Shown here: positions 52,157 through 62,490 of the stretch, piece after piece | How the letters are laid out: every line of letters starts with the position of its first letter | Position numbering within the stretch: the stretch's first letter is position 1 | Assembly (NCBI RefSeq): GCF_003584135.1 | Contig: NZ_QXFI01000008.1 | Location: 1 to 64,000, forward strand | Length of the DNA: 64,000 nucleotides | Source of the DNA: Flagellimonas pelagia | GTDB lineage: Bacteria > Bacteroidota > Bacteroidia > Flavobacteriales > Flavobacteriaceae | Reading direction: 5' to 3' | Position numbers and translations under genes: made by a program | The notes under the pieces: generated by a model | Seen by the model: only the letters and a program-made list of their open reading frames with translations | Database searches by the model: none | Told to the model about the DNA's origin: nothing

Positions 52157-53985
52157 TTGAAAGCAGTTGAGAGAATAGAACAGCATTATTTACTGAGACA
52201 GTTGCCCCAAGCCACCGCATTGGTCGGTTTGGATGGCTCCTTGGTGGATGCATCCGATTCGTGGTTGGCCCTTTTTGGCCTCCCTCCCAAGAATTATATG
52301 GAGGCTAACATTTTCAAAGTATTGGAACATGTTGGTGACCTTAAGGAAAAATTATCCAACCACAATACCTTCTCTTTTCGACACGATTTGGGACAAGCTA
52401 ATAATCGTCTTTGGCTTGAAAGCACTTTAACCCCTTGGTATGATGAAAAAGAGAACATTATTGGATCCATTGTCCAGACCCATGATATTTCAAGAGAAGT
52501 TGAAAAAGAACTCGAAATTGAACGGATCAATGCCATCCTAAAACAAAATCCGAAGTGGCCCAAGTGGGTCGCTGGGAATATGACGTCCAAACCGAAAGGC
52601 TATACTGGTGTGACGAAACCAAAAAAATACACCAAGTCCCCCTGTCTTACGAACCTAATGTAACCGAGGCCATTGACTTTTATAAACCCGGATACAGTAG
52701 GAACAAGATTTCCATGATTTTCCACAAGGCCATTCACGAGCGTGCCCCATTCAATGAGCGTTTGATCATCATTACCCAAAAAGGTGAGGAACGCTGGGTA
52801 CAGTCCGCTGGAAAGGCCATTGAAAAAAATGGAGAGGTCGTGAAGGTTTTTGGCACTTTCCAAGATATTCACGAGCAGGTCATGACCGAGACCAAAGTCA
52901 TGGAAAACCAACAATTGCTCACCGCTTTGATCGATAACCTTCCATTGAATGTTTTCGTGAAAGACCTCGATTCGAAGAAAATCTTGGTGAACAAGTCAGA
53001 ATGCGAGTATTTGGAAAAAAGCCCCAGGGAGCTTATCGGAAAAACGGACTTTGACCTCTATGATGAGGAAGTGGCCAAAATTTCCCGGGAAGAGGACCTT
53101 GAAGTGATCAAGACTCTTAAACCCATACTCGGCAAAGAAACCATAAGCATAAAAAAGAACGGGCAAGCTACCAATTTCCTAACTTCAAAAATCCCATTAT
53201 TTGATTTTGAAGGTAAAGTAAGTGGCCTGATCGGCATCAGCATGGATATCTCGGCCATCAAAAAGAAGGAAGATCAATTGCGCAATTTGATAAACCTTAC
53301 CTCCATCCAAAACAAAAAGCTGATCAATTTTGCCCATATTGTATCCCATAACCTACGATCGCACTCGGCCAACTTTTCCATGTTACTCCAATTTTTGAAA
53401 TCCGAGGACAATGAAAAGGAGCGTGAACACATCGTGACCATGTTGACCCAAGCTTCAGACAACTTATTGGAAACCTTGGAGAACCTCAACCAAGTGGTGG
53501 ACATCAACACCAACATCAACCTTAAGAAGGAACAACTCAATATTCACGATACCATTGTAAAAGTGCAGCATAGTCTTACCGCTTTCTTTGATAAGAACCA
53601 AGTACAGATCCATAATGAAGTGGACCGTAATCTTGTGGTCAAAAGTATACCCGCCTATTTGGACAGCATTATCCTGAACCTATTGACCAACGCCGTTAAA
53701 TACCGGCATCCCAACAGAAACCCCGTCATTACCCTGATTACCAAAAAATTAGACCAAAAAGTTATCTTATCGGTTTCCGATAATGGACTTGGAATCGATC
53801 TTGAAAGGTATGGCGATAAAATATTTGGCATGTACAAAACGTTCCATAATAACAAGGACGCCAAAGGTTTTGGGCTGTACCTGGTACGAAACCAAATTGA
53901 AGCCATGGGTGGAAAAATCACCGTGAACAGCGAAGTGGATAAGGGAACTACCTTCAACGTATATTTTAATGAAGAAAGTAAGTAG
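52157..53985 (+). pseudogene. PAS-domain sensor histidine kinase gene split by a one-base deletion
   Basis: Frame one (TTG 52157) carries a first PAS domain up to DISREVEKELEIERINAILKQ. The sequence then leaves frame at a run of four A (52545-52548). Frame two (open from 52555) continues VGRWEYDVQTERLYWCDETK with a PAS_3-like domain, a further PAS domain (LTALIDNLPLNVFVKDLDSK), a dimerisation helix with FAHIVSHNLRSHSANFSML (candidate phospho-His) and an ATPase domain (NLLTNAVKYRH, DNGLGIDLERYGDKIFGMYK, GFGLYLVRNQIEAMGG). One added A joins them into about 609 residues without a membrane span, so it would be a cytoplasmic sensor. The response regulator gene overlaps its 3' end by 17 bp. Real mutation and consensus error cannot be separated here. 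Confidence 0.85.
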
Positions 53986-54382
53986 TATTTTTATTGTGGA
54001 TGATGATCCCATAACGGTATTTGGCATCAAAAAAATGTTGAAACCCGTTGCGATTTGTGATGACATCCAGATTTTTCAAAATGGCAAGGAGGCCTATGAC
54101 GCCCTCAAGGACAGAATTACCACGGGACATGAACTTCCCGAAGTAATTTTTCTGGACATCAACATGCCCATTATGGATGGTTGGGATTTTTTGAAGGAAA
54201 TGATCGACCTCGATATCCAGGAACGCATCATCATCAACATGATCACTTCGTCCATCGACCCTTCCGATTACCAAAGATGGAACGACTTCAAGGAAAAGTG
54301 CCCACACCAGCTCAATTTTAGGAACAAACCCATATTCAAGATAGAGGTATCCGATTTGGAAGGGTTCCATATGGCCTCATAA
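53969..54382 (+). CDS. Single-domain response regulator
   Basis: A 137-residue receiver domain: acidic pocket FIVDDDPITVFG, phospho-acceptor Asp in VIFLDINMPIMDGWDFL near residue 61, and MITSSID at the Thr/Ser position. No output domain follows, so it acts through a partner protein. Receivers with this NMPxMDGWDF motif commonly follow PAS histidine kinases in Bacteroidota. It overlaps the kinase gene by 17 bp, pointing to one two-component pair. Confidence 0.93.
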   Translation: MKKVSSIFIVDDDPITVFGIKKMLKPVAICDDIQIFQNGKEAYDALKDRITTGHELPEVIFLDINMPIMDGWDFLKEMIDLDIQERIIINMITSSIDPSDYQRWNDFKEKCPHQLNFRNKPIFKIEVSDLEGFHMAS

Positions 54383-54455
54383 TCATAATATTCCGTATTT
54401 TTGGGGCCACCAAAAGGAGTTTCTTTTGGCATAACTAACAAAGTACCCCGACACC

Positions 54456-56228
54456 TTGAAACATATAGTTTTTTTTGCAGCCCTCGTTCTTTTACTCTCC
54501 TGTGAAACGGAAAAGCAGGATACGGTCAACTCCTACCCGACATTTTATGAGGAATCTGGAGGAAAGGAAACGGCCACCTACCAGCAGACCATCGATTTTT
54601 ATATCACCTTGGCTCGGGATTTTCCCCAGATAAACATTCATACCATTGGGAAAACCGACAGTGGTCTACCATTGCATATGGTAACCTTCAATCCGGAAGG
54701 TGATTTCAACTTTGAAAATATTAGAAAGGACAAAACCATCATCCTGATCAACAACGGCATACATCCCGGGGAAAGTGATGGTATAGATGCCACTATGATG
54801 CTCTACAGGGATTTGGCCACGGGAAAGATTCCAAGCCCAAAGAAAACAGTATTGGTCACCATTCCCATTTATAACGTAGGTGGATCGTTGAACAGGAATT
54901 CCACTACACGTGCCAACCAAAATGGGCCTTTGGAGTATGGATTTAGAGGTAACGCCCTCAACTATGACCTAAACCGGGATTTCATCAAAATGGATACCAA
55001 AAATGCGAAGACCTTTGCGGACATCTTCCATTTGGTGAAGCCCGATGTTTTTATCGACAACCATGTGAGCAATGGGGCAGATTACCAATATACCCTCACG
55101 CACTTGTTTACCCAACACAACAAGTTGGGCGGAAAAATGGGCGAATACCTGCACGATTCCTTCATGCCCGACATTGAGAAATCATTGAAGGACAAGGAAT
55201 GGGACATCACTCCTTATGTCAACGTATTCAACGTACCGCCAGAACTTGGCTTTAGCCAATTTATGGATCATCCGAGGTATTCCACGGGATATACAACACT
55301 TTGGAGCACCTTGGGGCTTATGGTGGAAACCCACATGCTGAAACCTTATGACCAACGTGTTGAAGGTACCTATGTGATCATGGAAAGTCTTTTGGATGTT
55401 GTGGAAAAGGAGCATGATACCATTAAATCATTGCGAAAAGAGACGTTGGAGAAAAATCTTGATCTGGCCGAATACTACTTCAATTGGGCGGTGGACACCA
55501 CCAAAAGCTCTACCCTACAATTTAAGGGTTTTGAGGCCGATCGGCCCATTAGTGAGGTGACAGGATTGCCTCGATTGAAATATGACCGTTCCAAACCCTT
55601 CACCAAGGAAACCGTTTACCAAGATTATTTTTATCCCTTGGATACTGTTTCGGTCCCCGATGCCTATGTGATCAAACAGAGTTGGCAGAGGGTCATTGAA
55701 CGCTTGGATGCCAACAAGATCCAATATTTTAAACTGGATAAGGACACTACATTAACCGTGGAAACTTATAAAATTCTGGACTACGACACCCGAAATTCAC
55801 CCTACGAGGGGCATTACCCCCATGCCAACACCAAGGTGGAAAAAAGTACCAAGGAAATCCATTTTAGGGCAGGAGATTATGTAATCCCCACGCGTCAACC
55901 GGGCATTCGGTATCTGTTGGAAACGTTGGAACCCCATGCAGTGGACTCCTTTTTCAATTGGAATTTCTTCGATACGGTGCTTCAGCAAAAAGAAGGTTTT
56001 TCACCCTATGTTTTTGAAGACATTGCCCTTGAAATGCTGCAAAAAGACTCAATCTTAAGATTGAATTTTGAGGCCAAAAAGAATCTGGACCCTAATTTTT
56101 CAAACAATTGGTACGCCCAATTGGACTGGATCTTTCAACGTTCCAAATATTTGGAGGATGCGTATTTGGCCTATCCGATTTATAGGATTGCCAAAGGAAG
56201 TGAGGCTTCGGGTATTTTGGCTAAGTAG
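54456..56228 (+). CDS. M14 zinc carboxypeptidase-like lipoprotein
   Basis: A 590-residue envelope protein from a TTG start at 54456. The signal peptide ends in lipobox LLLSC (Cys16). The M14 zinc ligands His103 and Glu106 lie in [13 protein letters not shown], a later His in [19 protein letters not shown] is the third ligand, and LMVETHML holds the likely catalytic Glu. It probably trims peptides outside the inner membrane. TATTTTTG at 54396-54403 fits a -7 element. Its last 8 bp overlap the convergent NUDIX gene. Confidence 0.88.
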   Translation: MKHIVFFAALVLLLSCETEKQDTVNSYPTFYEESGGKETATYQQTIDFYITLARDFPQINIHTIGKTDSGLPLHMVTFNPEGDFNFENIRKDKTIILINNGIHPGESDGIDATMMLYRDLATGKIPSPKKTVLVTIPIYNVGGSLNRNSTTRANQNGPLEYGFRGNALNYDLNRDFIKMDTKNAKTFADIFHLVKPDVFIDNHVSNGADYQYTLTHLFTQHNKLGGKMGEYLHDSFMPDIEKSLKDKEWDITPYVNVFNVPPELGFSQFMDHPRYSTGYTTLWSTLGLMVETHMLKPYDQRVEGTYVIMESLLDVVEKEHDTIKSLRKETLEKNLDLAEYYFNWAVDTTKSSTLQFKGFEADRPISEVTGLPRLKYDRSKPFTKETVYQDYFYPLDTVSVPDAYVIKQSWQRVIERLDANKIQYFKLDKDTTLTVETYKILDYDTRNSPYEGHYPHANTKVEKSTKEIHFRAGDYVIPTRQPGIRYLLETLEPHAVDSFFNWNFFDTVLQQKEGFSPYVFEDIALEMLQKDSILRLNFEAKKNLDPNFSNNWYAQLDWIFQRSKYLEDAYLAYPIYRIAKGSEASGILAK

Positions 56229-56817
56229 CCACTTCCTTGAACAAAATTTCAATATTTTTATAGGAATTCTTGATGGCCTTTTGGGTTTTGATGGGCCCTT
56301 TCCATTTCACCTTTTCAATTCCTTCGGCCTCTTCGGCTACCAATTTTCCCGTATAGTCCGTGGACATCAGAAACCAATGGGTCTGTTTTAGCCAATATTC
56401 CCCGTTTCGTTTAAAAACATGGTAGGTGGTACGCAAAAACCGTTCTATTTTGAGCCCAGTGACCCCGGTCTCCTCCTCCACTTCACGGATGGCGGCACTT
56501 TCAATGGTCTCGCCTTTGTCCACCTTGCCCTTGGGCAAATCCCATTTGCCATTTCTTTTGATGAAGAGCACCTTCCCTTTTTCATTCACCACAAAACCGC
56601 CACCCGCAACGATCACAGGTATCTTATGCATAAAAAGTTTTAAGATCTTATTTCCATCTGGATGGTACAGATAGGCCTTTTTCAGTTTCTTTTTGGATAA
56701 CAGATGAATGGCCTCCATGATGGAATCTCCATCCAACGAAAATAGATTTCCGTTGGTATTTTCCGGGCGCTCGTTTGTTAAAATCAGTGGGGACTCATTA
56801 ACAAAAACTTCATACAT
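56221..56817 (-). CDS. NUDIX hydrolase
   Basis: A 198-residue protein with the complete Nudix box [23 protein letters not shown] in the middle, preceded by [22 protein letters not shown]. The first 60 residues form a separate small domain of unknown role. NUDIX enzymes cleave nucleoside diphosphates linked to another group; the substrate is not predictable here. The start codon lies only 7 bp from that of divergent pyrE, so each promoter must sit inside the other gene. Confidence 0.92.
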   Translation of the reverse strand: MYEVFVNESPLILTNERPENTNGNLFSLDGDSIMEAIHLLSKKKLKKAYLYHPDGNKILKLFMHKIPVIVAGGGFVVNEKGKVLFIKRNGKWDLPKGKVDKGETIESAAIREVEEETGVTGLKIERFLRTTYHVFKRNGEYWLKQTHWFLMSTDYTGKLVAEEAEGIEKVKWKGPIKTQKAIKNSYKNIEILFKEVAT

Positions 56818-56820
56818 TTG
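56813..56820 (+). promoter_or_regulatory. -7 element of pyrE
   Basis: TACATTTG fits TAnnTTTG and ends 4 bp before the pyrE ATG, implying an almost leaderless mRNA. It overlaps the first codons of the NUDIX gene on the other strand. A TTTG at the proper -33 spacing is absent. Confidence 0.5.
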
Positions 56821-56824
56821 CGCA

Positions 56825-57463
56825 ATGGTTTTAGATAAGGAAATCGCTAAAAGAACAGCAGGGCTGTTGCTACAAATTAATGCAATTAAGTTGGAACCCG
56901 AAAATCCATTTACATGGGCATCGGGTTGGAAATCCCCAATTTATTGCGATAACAGGATCATGCTTTCCTATCCTGAAATTCGAAATTTTGTTAGGGAGGA
57001 AATGGCCAAGCAGGTAGAAAACCTCTATGGAAAACCCGATGTGATCGCCGGTGTTGCCACAGGTGCCATTGGCATTGGCATATTGGTTGCCGAAGCGTTG
57101 GGGCTTCCGTTCGTTTACGTAAGGCCCGAACCAAAATCACACGGTAGGCAAAACCAGATAGAAGGTTATTTTGAACCTGGACAGAGTGTGGTGGTCATCG
57201 AAGACCTCATCAGTACGGGAAAAAGCAGCCTGAATGCCGTTCGTGCCCTTAAGGATCAAAATGCCAAAGTAAAGGGGATGGTGGCCATTTTCACCTACGG
57301 GTTCCCAGTGGCGACCAGCAATTTTGAAGCAGAAGGCGTGGAGCTCCATACCCTCTCCGATTACAACCATTTAATTGAGCAAGCCTCTGAGACACACTAC
57401 ATCAAAGAATCACAGTTAAAAACCCTGTTGGAATGGAAATCCAATCCACAGGAATGGAAATAA
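56825..57463 (+). CDS. pyrE: Orotate phosphoribosyltransferase
   Basis: PyrE converts orotate and PRPP to OMP in pyrimidine synthesis. From ATG 56825 it has 212 residues: [26 protein letters not shown] N-terminus (here [18 protein letters not shown]), [20 protein letters not shown], and the PRPP loop [18 protein letters not shown]. The frame extends 39 codons further upstream, antisense to the NUDIX gene, which I do not accept. An SRPBCC protein gene follows 10 bp later. Confidence 0.96.
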   Translation: MVLDKEIAKRTAGLLLQINAIKLEPENPFTWASGWKSPIYCDNRIMLSYPEIRNFVREEMAKQVENLYGKPDVIAGVATGAIGIGILVAEALGLPFVYVRPEPKSHGRQNQIEGYFEPGQSVVVIEDLISTGKSSLNAVRALKDQNAKVKGMVAIFTYGFPVATSNFEAEGVELHTLSDYNHLIEQASETHYIKESQLKTLLEWKSNPQEWK

Positions 57464-57473
57464 AACATCAGCA

Positions 57474-57872
57474 ATGCACATAGAAGCCACTAAAAAGAAA
57501 GTTGCCAAGAGCGACAAGGAAGTATTTGAATTCTTGACCGATATCAAAAACTTTGAAACGTTGATGCCCGAAAACATCGACAAATTTGAGGTATTGGATG
57601 AAAACACCTTCAAATTTGCATTGAAGGGAATGCCCGAAATTATTTTGAGGCTCAAGGAACAAAACCCGAACGATAAAGTGGTCTTGGGTGCTGCCAGCGA
57701 TAAATTACCTTTTACCTTGACCGCGGACATTATTGCCTTGGGCGACAATGAAAGTGAGGTAGGTTTGAGCTTTGAAGGGCAGTTCAACGCCATGATGGCC
57801 ATGATGATCAAATCCCCTATCACCAATTTTATGGAGACCTTGTCCACCAACATGGACAAAATCGGTCAATAA
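57474..57872 (+). CDS. SRPBCC (START-like) family protein
   Basis: A 132-residue soluble protein: ATKKKVAKSDKEVFEFLTDIKNFETLMPENIDKFEV is the N-terminal strand-helix of the SRPBCC/polyketide cyclase fold, and the C-terminal helix MMAMMIKSPITNFMETLSTNMDKI lines the ligand cavity. Ligand unknown. The pyrE-SRPBCC pairing with 10-bp spacing is, from memory, common in flavobacteria, without a known functional link. It overlaps convergent birA by 7 bp. Confidence 0.88.
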   Translation: MHIEATKKKVAKSDKEVFEFLTDIKNFETLMPENIDKFEVLDENTFKFALKGMPEIILRLKEQNPNDKVVLGAASDKLPFTLTADIIALGDNESEVGLSFEGQFNAMMAMMIKSPITNFMETLSTNMDKIGQ

Positions 57873-58609
57873 AGCAGGGTCACCTCCTTTAGATCATATT
57901 CCTTAAAAATCTGGTCTTCCAACTCCAGGACAAGTTTTCCTGCAGGAGATACGCTTCTTATAAATCCCATGAACATTTCACCTTGGGCATTTGTAAATGT
58001 AGATGGTTTGTCCTTTCGGAACAACAACTTTTCATAGGAAGGCAACAATTGGGAAACGGTTTTTGCTTCCAAGCCGTTCAAATGATGTTGCAGTCGAATC
58101 AATATGTTGTGCAGCAGTTCGTCCAGGTCAAAGGTTTTCCCTGTCAACAATTTCAGGGAAGAGGCCTTCCCCAAATTTTCGAAATTGGTCTGGTTTACAT
58201 TCAACCCGATACCGATGATGGCATAGCCGACCAATGGCCCTTTTAGTACATTTTCAATCAAAATGCCACAAATCTTTTGTGAACCTGACATAATGTCGTT
58301 GGGCCATTTTACACTGACATTGGGCATGGAAAGTCCATGAAGCACATCGAACACGGCCATGGAAACCCCAATGTTCAACAAAAATTGATGATTCACATGC
58401 AATGCATCAAAACTTTTCAAAACACTGAATGTTAGGTTTTTACCTTCTTCAGATTGCCAAACAGTTCCCATTTGTCCCCTACCTTTGAGCTGTTTCTTTG
58501 CTACGACTACGGTGTAATCGTCCAACTTCACGGATTGCAGAAGTTCTTTCAAATACAGATTTGTGGAATCCGTGGCATCAAGTTTGATTATTCGAGTTTG
58601 TTCTCCCAA
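57866..58609 (-). CDS. birA: Biotin--[acetyl-CoA-carboxylase] ligase
   Basis: BirA attaches biotin to the carrier protein of acetyl-CoA carboxylase. The 247-residue protein has DATDSTNLYLKELL, the biotin loop GRGQMGTVWQSEEGKNLTFS, VKWPNDIMSGSQKICGILIE and IIGIGLNVNQ. No N-terminal DNA-binding domain is present, so it is the enzyme-only form without repressor function. The start is TTG 58609; no ATG lies in frame upstream. It is divergent from rsfS. Confidence 0.94.
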   Translation of the reverse strand: MGEQTRIIKLDATDSTNLYLKELLQSVKLDDYTVVVAKKQLKGRGQMGTVWQSEEGKNLTFSVLKSFDALHVNHQFLLNIGVSMAVFDVLHGLSMPNVSVKWPNDIMSGSQKICGILIENVLKGPLVGYAIIGIGLNVNQTNFENLGKASSLKLLTGKTFDLDELLHNILIRLQHHLNGLEAKTVSQLLPSYEKLLFRKDKPSTFTNAQGEMFMGFIRSVSPAGKLVLELEDQIFKEYDLKEVTLLY

Positions 58610-58691
58610 AGTGGTGCGCCTTATCGATTTGTTAAAAACTAAGGCTAAGAAAACAAAAAAAACATAACTTTGTAGAAACTAAAATTTTTGA

Positions 58692-59069
58692 ATGCAGAAA
58701 ACGAAAGCTAGCGCAGATGAACTGATTGCCTTGATCTTAGAAGGGATAGAAGACGTTAAAGGAGTTGACATTAATCTACTGGACCTGAGGGAAATCGAAA
58801 ATACCGTTTGCGACTATTTTATCATCTGCAATGGTACTTCCAACACGCATGTAAACGCAATTGTATCCTCTATACAAAAAACAGTTAGCAAGGCTTTGCA
58901 CGACAAACCTTGGCATATTGAAGGCTCAGAAAACGCTGAATGGGTATTGATGGACTATGTAAATGTTGTGGTGCATGTATTTCAAAAACACATTAGGGAA
59001 TTCTACGACATTGAGGGACTTTGGGGTGACGCCAAAGTAACCATGGTGGAGAGCAGCTACAATTCTTAA
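58692..59069 (+). CDS. rsfS: Ribosome silencing factor RsfS
   Basis: RsfS binds L14 and blocks joining of 30S and 50S subunits under starvation. The 125-residue DUF143 protein has LISLILEGIEDVKG-type helix (here ALILEGIEDVKGVDI), ENTVCDYFIICNGTSNTHVNAI and the C-terminal WVLMDYVNVVVHVFQKHIRE. TAACTTTG at 58665-58672 fits the -7 element. It heads a run with ftsH (6-bp gap), LUD, cdsA, psd and acbp. Confidence 0.96.
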   Translation: MQKTKASADELIALILEGIEDVKGVDINLLDLREIENTVCDYFIICNGTSNTHVNAIVSSIQKTVSKALHDKPWHIEGSENAEWVLMDYVNVVVHVFQKHIREFYDIEGLWGDAKVTMVESSYNS

Positions 59070-59075
59070 AACAAA

Positions 59076-61022
59076 ATGGCAAAAGACAACAATTCAAATA
59101 CACCCCCTAAGAGGCCGCGTTTTAGTTCGTGGTGGATATATGGTGTGGTTATCGCTTTGATCATCGGTTTCCAATTTTTTGGTGGAAGCAGTTTTTCAAG
59201 TACCGAAAAAACCACCACTTCCGAATTACAGGAATTCTTGCGCAATGGCGATATTGCCAAGATCGTGATCATCACTAATACAAGACAGGCAAAGGTCTAC
59301 CTTACAGAGGAGGCCCTTAAAAAGGATGTGCATAAAGGCGTGGCCAAGAAGCCCCTGTTCCCATCCAGCGGTTTGGTCCCCCAATATGTGTTGGATTATG
59401 GGGATTTACAGATTTTCCAGAATGAGATCACCGAAATCAAAAAAGAAAACAACCTAGATACCATTGTTGAGTTCGATACGGAATCCAATGTATTGGGCGA
59501 ACTTCTATTATCGTTGCTGCCATTTGCGCTGATCATAGGTATTTGGATCTATTTGATGCGAAGAATGTCAGGTGGCGCCGGTGGAGGAGCCGGAGGCCAG
59601 ATATTCAACATTGGAAAGTCAAAGGCCAAATTGTTCGATGAAAAAACGGATACCCGCACATCCTTTAAAGATGTTGCCGGATTGGAAGGTGCCAAGGAAG
59701 AGGTGCAAGAAATTGTGGAATTCCTGAAAAACCCTGATAAATATACTTCCCTTGGAGGTAAAATTCCGAAGGGAGCCCTTTTGGTAGGACCTCCTGGAAC
59801 AGGTAAAACCCTTTTGGCCAAAGCAGTGGCCGGAGAGGCCAAAGTGCCTTTCTTCTCCCTTTCAGGTTCAGACTTTGTTGAAATGTTTGTAGGTGTGGGT
59901 GCCTCTAGGGTTCGTGACCTTTTCAAACAGGCCAAGGACAAGTCCCCTGCCATTATTTTCATTGATGAGATTGATGCCATTGGACGTGCCAGGGGTAAAA
60001 ACAACTTTACCGGTTCCAACGATGAAAGGGAAAATACTCTGAACCAATTGTTGACCGAAATGGACGGCTTCGGGACCAATACCAACGTAATCGTATTGGC
60101 CGCTACCAACCGTGCCGATGTTCTGGACAAAGCCTTAATGCGTGCCGGTCGTTTTGACCGTCAAATCTATGTGGACCTTCCGGATTTGAACGAAAGAAAA
60201 GAAATTTTTGAAGTGCACTTGCGCCCAATCAAAACGGCAGAAACCCTCGATTTGGACTTTTTGGCCAAGCAAACACCAGGATTCTCCGGAGCTGATATTG
60301 CCAATGTTTGTAACGAAGCTGCCTTGATTGCTGCCCGAAAAGAGAAAAAGGCAGTGACCAAGCAGGATTTCCTTGATGCCGTGGATAGAATTGTGGGGGG
60401 GCTCGAGAAAAAGAACAAGATCATTACTCCAGAAGAGAAAAAGACCATTGCCTTCCACGAGGCAGGTCATGCCACGGTAAGCTGGATGTTGGAGCACGCC
60501 GCCCCATTGGTAAAGGTCACTATTGTTCCCAGAGGCCAGTCCCTTGGAGCAGCATGGTACCTTCCTGAAGAGCGCTTGATCGTTCGTCCAGAGCAAATGT
60601 TGGATGAAATGTGTGCTACCATGGGTGGTAGGGCCGCAGAAAAAGTAATATTCGACAAAATCTCGACAGGTGCATTGAGCGATTTGGAAAAAGTGACCAA
60701 ACAGGCAAGGGCTATGGTAACCATTTACGGTCTTAACGATGAATTGGGCAACATCACCTATTACGATTCATCCGGGCAAAGTGAATATGGATTTACCAAA
60801 CCCTACAGTGAGGAAACGGCGCAAAAAATAGATCAGGAAATTTCCAAGATGATCGAAGAGCAGTACCAAAGGGCCATAAAATTGTTGGCCGACAATAAGG
60901 ACAAGCTCACCGAACTTGCAGAAAGGCTCTTGGAGAAAGAGGTTATCTTTAAGGATGATCTTGAAAAAATCTTCGGTAGAAGACCCTTCGAAAAACAGGA
61001 GGAACTTGAACCTGCCAAATAA
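59076..61022 (+). CDS. ftsH: ATP-dependent zinc metalloprotease FtsH
   Basis: FtsH is a membrane-bound AAA protease that degrades unfolded and regulatory proteins. The 648-residue protein has two membrane spans (about 17-35 and 147-165), Walker A GPPGTGKT near 240, Walker [12 protein letters not shown] near 293, the second region of homology [12 protein letters not shown], and the zinc site HEAGH near 463. All catalytic elements are present. It follows rsfS by 6 bp. Confidence 0.98.
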   Translation: MAKDNNSNTPPKRPRFSSWWIYGVVIALIIGFQFFGGSSFSSTEKTTTSELQEFLRNGDIAKIVIITNTRQAKVYLTEEALKKDVHKGVAKKPLFPSSGLVPQYVLDYGDLQIFQNEITEIKKENNLDTIVEFDTESNVLGELLLSLLPFALIIGIWIYLMRRMSGGAGGGAGGQIFNIGKSKAKLFDEKTDTRTSFKDVAGLEGAKEEVQEIVEFLKNPDKYTSLGGKIPKGALLVGPPGTGKTLLAKAVAGEAKVPFFSLSGSDFVEMFVGVGASRVRDLFKQAKDKSPAIIFIDEIDAIGRARGKNNFTGSNDERENTLNQLLTEMDGFGTNTNVIVLAATNRADVLDKALMRAGRFDRQIYVDLPDLNERKEIFEVHLRPIKTAETLDLDFLAKQTPGFSGADIANVCNEAALIAARKEKKAVTKQDFLDAVDRIVGGLEKKNKIITPEEKKTIAFHEAGHATVSWMLEHAAPLVKVTIVPRGQSLGAAWYLPEERLIVRPEQMLDEMCATMGGRAAEKVIFDKISTGALSDLEKVTKQARAMVTIYGLNDELGNITYYDSSGQSEYGFTKPYSEETAQKIDQEISKMIEEQYQRAIKLLADNKDKLTELAERLLEKEVIFKDDLEKIFGRRPFEKQEELEPAK

Positions 61023-61073
61023 TATATAAACTATTCGACAGAATTTAAATTGAAAATGCACCGGATACTATAG

Positions 61074-61682
61074 ATGGGAGTTTTTAAAAAACTTTTTGGA
61101 GGAGGAAAAAAGGTTTCCAAGGAAACTGCGGAAACCCGTGGAGAACATATGCCCGATCTAAAAATTCCCGTAGATGAGAAATTCACCATCTATTTCAAGA
61201 AAAACGGAGGCAAATTTATTTACTGTGAGGATTTTTCAGAGGTGTCCGAAGCATTGAAAAATATCATTTCGGAGAACGATTGGCAAAATCATCTACTCTA
61301 TTCTTTAGACCCTAGGTTGGAAGCCAAATTTTCCCTGGAAAACCTGAAATTTACCGATAGCAGACAGGAAAGCGACATCTTTTTTACCACTTGTGAGCAT
61401 TTGGTGGCCCATAACGGTTCCATACTGGTATGTTCCAACCAGATCAAGGAGAAAAAATTGGATGAACTTCCCTCCAACCTGATCGTGTTCGCGACCACAA
61501 GCCAGTTGGTGGACTCTATCAGCGAAGGACTCAAAATCATCAAGGAGCGATATCAAAAGAATATTCCCAATAACATTACCACCCTTAAACACTTTCAACT
61601 TACCCAGGAAAACAAGGATGATTTCCTTTCTTATGGGAGTGCCTCAAAAAATGTCTATCTTTTACTCCTAGAAGACTACTGA
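61074..61682 (+). CDS. LUD domain protein
   Basis: A 202-residue protein with the LUD (lactate utilisation) fold: FYFKKNGGKFIYCEDFSEV-type start (here TIYFKKNGGKFIYCEDF), then EHLVAHNGSILVCSNQIKEKKL and PSNLIVFATTSQLVDSISEGLKIIKERY. LutC-like proteins of this fold take part in lactate oxidation, but this copy stands alone without lutA or lutB. Its regular place between ftsH and cdsA in flavobacteria suggests another task. The N-terminal LFGGGKK segment is basic and may contact membranes or RNA. Four bp separate it from cdsA. Confidence 0.82.
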   Translation: MGVFKKLFGGGKKVSKETAETRGEHMPDLKIPVDEKFTIYFKKNGGKFIYCEDFSEVSEALKNIISENDWQNHLLYSLDPRLEAKFSLENLKFTDSRQESDIFFTTCEHLVAHNGSILVCSNQIKEKKLDELPSNLIVFATTSQLVDSISEGLKIIKERYQKNIPNNITTLKHFQLTQENKDDFLSYGSASKNVYLLLLEDY

Positions 61683-61686
61683 TTTC

Positions 61687-62490
61687 ATGAGAGAAATTTT
61701 ACGACGCTCCATCACTGGGGTCATCTACGTGGTGCTTCTCTTGGGGACTGTTTTTTTGAGTTCGGATGCCTTCGACTTCCTTTTTATGGTTTTTGGACTG
61801 GCCTGCTTGTACGAGTTCAAAAAAATAGTACGGATTAAGGAGTACTACATTTTTTTGGCCTATTTGGCTTTATGGTGGACGTATATCTATTTGGTACAGG
61901 ACGGCGACCTCGTTACAGTGCTCATGCTCTTGACCATCACAGTCGACTTGGCCCTCTTGATGTTCCTTTTTTCTAACCGGCCTAGAAAATTTACCGATTT
62001 TCAAAAATTTGTGATCGCTGTGTTCTATATCGGTGGCGGGTGCATTTTTTTGACCATGATCCCTTATAAACAGGAAGATTTTGCCCAATTTCTCATCATG
62101 GGCATTTTTATATTGATTTGGGTCAATGACACTTTTGCCTATCTTGTAGGAAGGGCATTCGGGCGTACAAAACTTTTCCCTTCGGTTTCTCCAAAAAAAA
62201 CCATTGAAGGTTCTATCGGAGGTCTTATTTTTGCACTGGTAGCCGCATATATTTTGTCATGGTACGAAACAAAACTTACCGTGGCACAATGGATGGCAAT
62301 GGCTGCCTTGATCGTGGTTGCCGGTAGTCTGGGTGATCTATTGGAATCCAAGTTCAAACGTATGGCCGGGGTAAAGGATAGTGGTGCCATTTTGCCCGGT
62401 CACGGTGGGATTTGGGACCGATTGGATAGCTTGGTGTTTGCCGCGCCCTTTGCCTATTTGATACTTAATTTATTCTCCTATGTTTCATAA
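61687..62490 (+). CDS. cdsA: Phosphatidate cytidylyltransferase
   Basis: CdsA makes CDP-diacylglycerol, the precursor of bacterial phospholipids. The 267-residue membrane protein has about seven hydrophobic spans, FAYLVGRAFGRTKLFPSVSPKKTIEGSIGG and the signature SKFKRMAGVKDSGAILPGHGGIWDRLDS. It overlaps psd by 11 bp, linking synthesis of CDP-diacylglycerol and the last step to phosphatidylethanolamine. Confidence 0.96.
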   Translation: MREILRRSITGVIYVVLLLGTVFLSSDAFDFLFMVFGLACLYEFKKIVRIKEYYIFLAYLALWWTYIYLVQDGDLVTVLMLLTITVDLALLMFLFSNRPRKFTDFQKFVIAVFYIGGGCIFLTMIPYKQEDFAQFLIMGIFILIWVNDTFAYLVGRAFGRTKLFPSVSPKKTIEGSIGGLIFALVAAYILSWYETKLTVAQWMAMAALIVVAGSLGDLLESKFKRMAGVKDSGAILPGHGGIWDRLDSLVFAAPFAYLILNLFSYVS

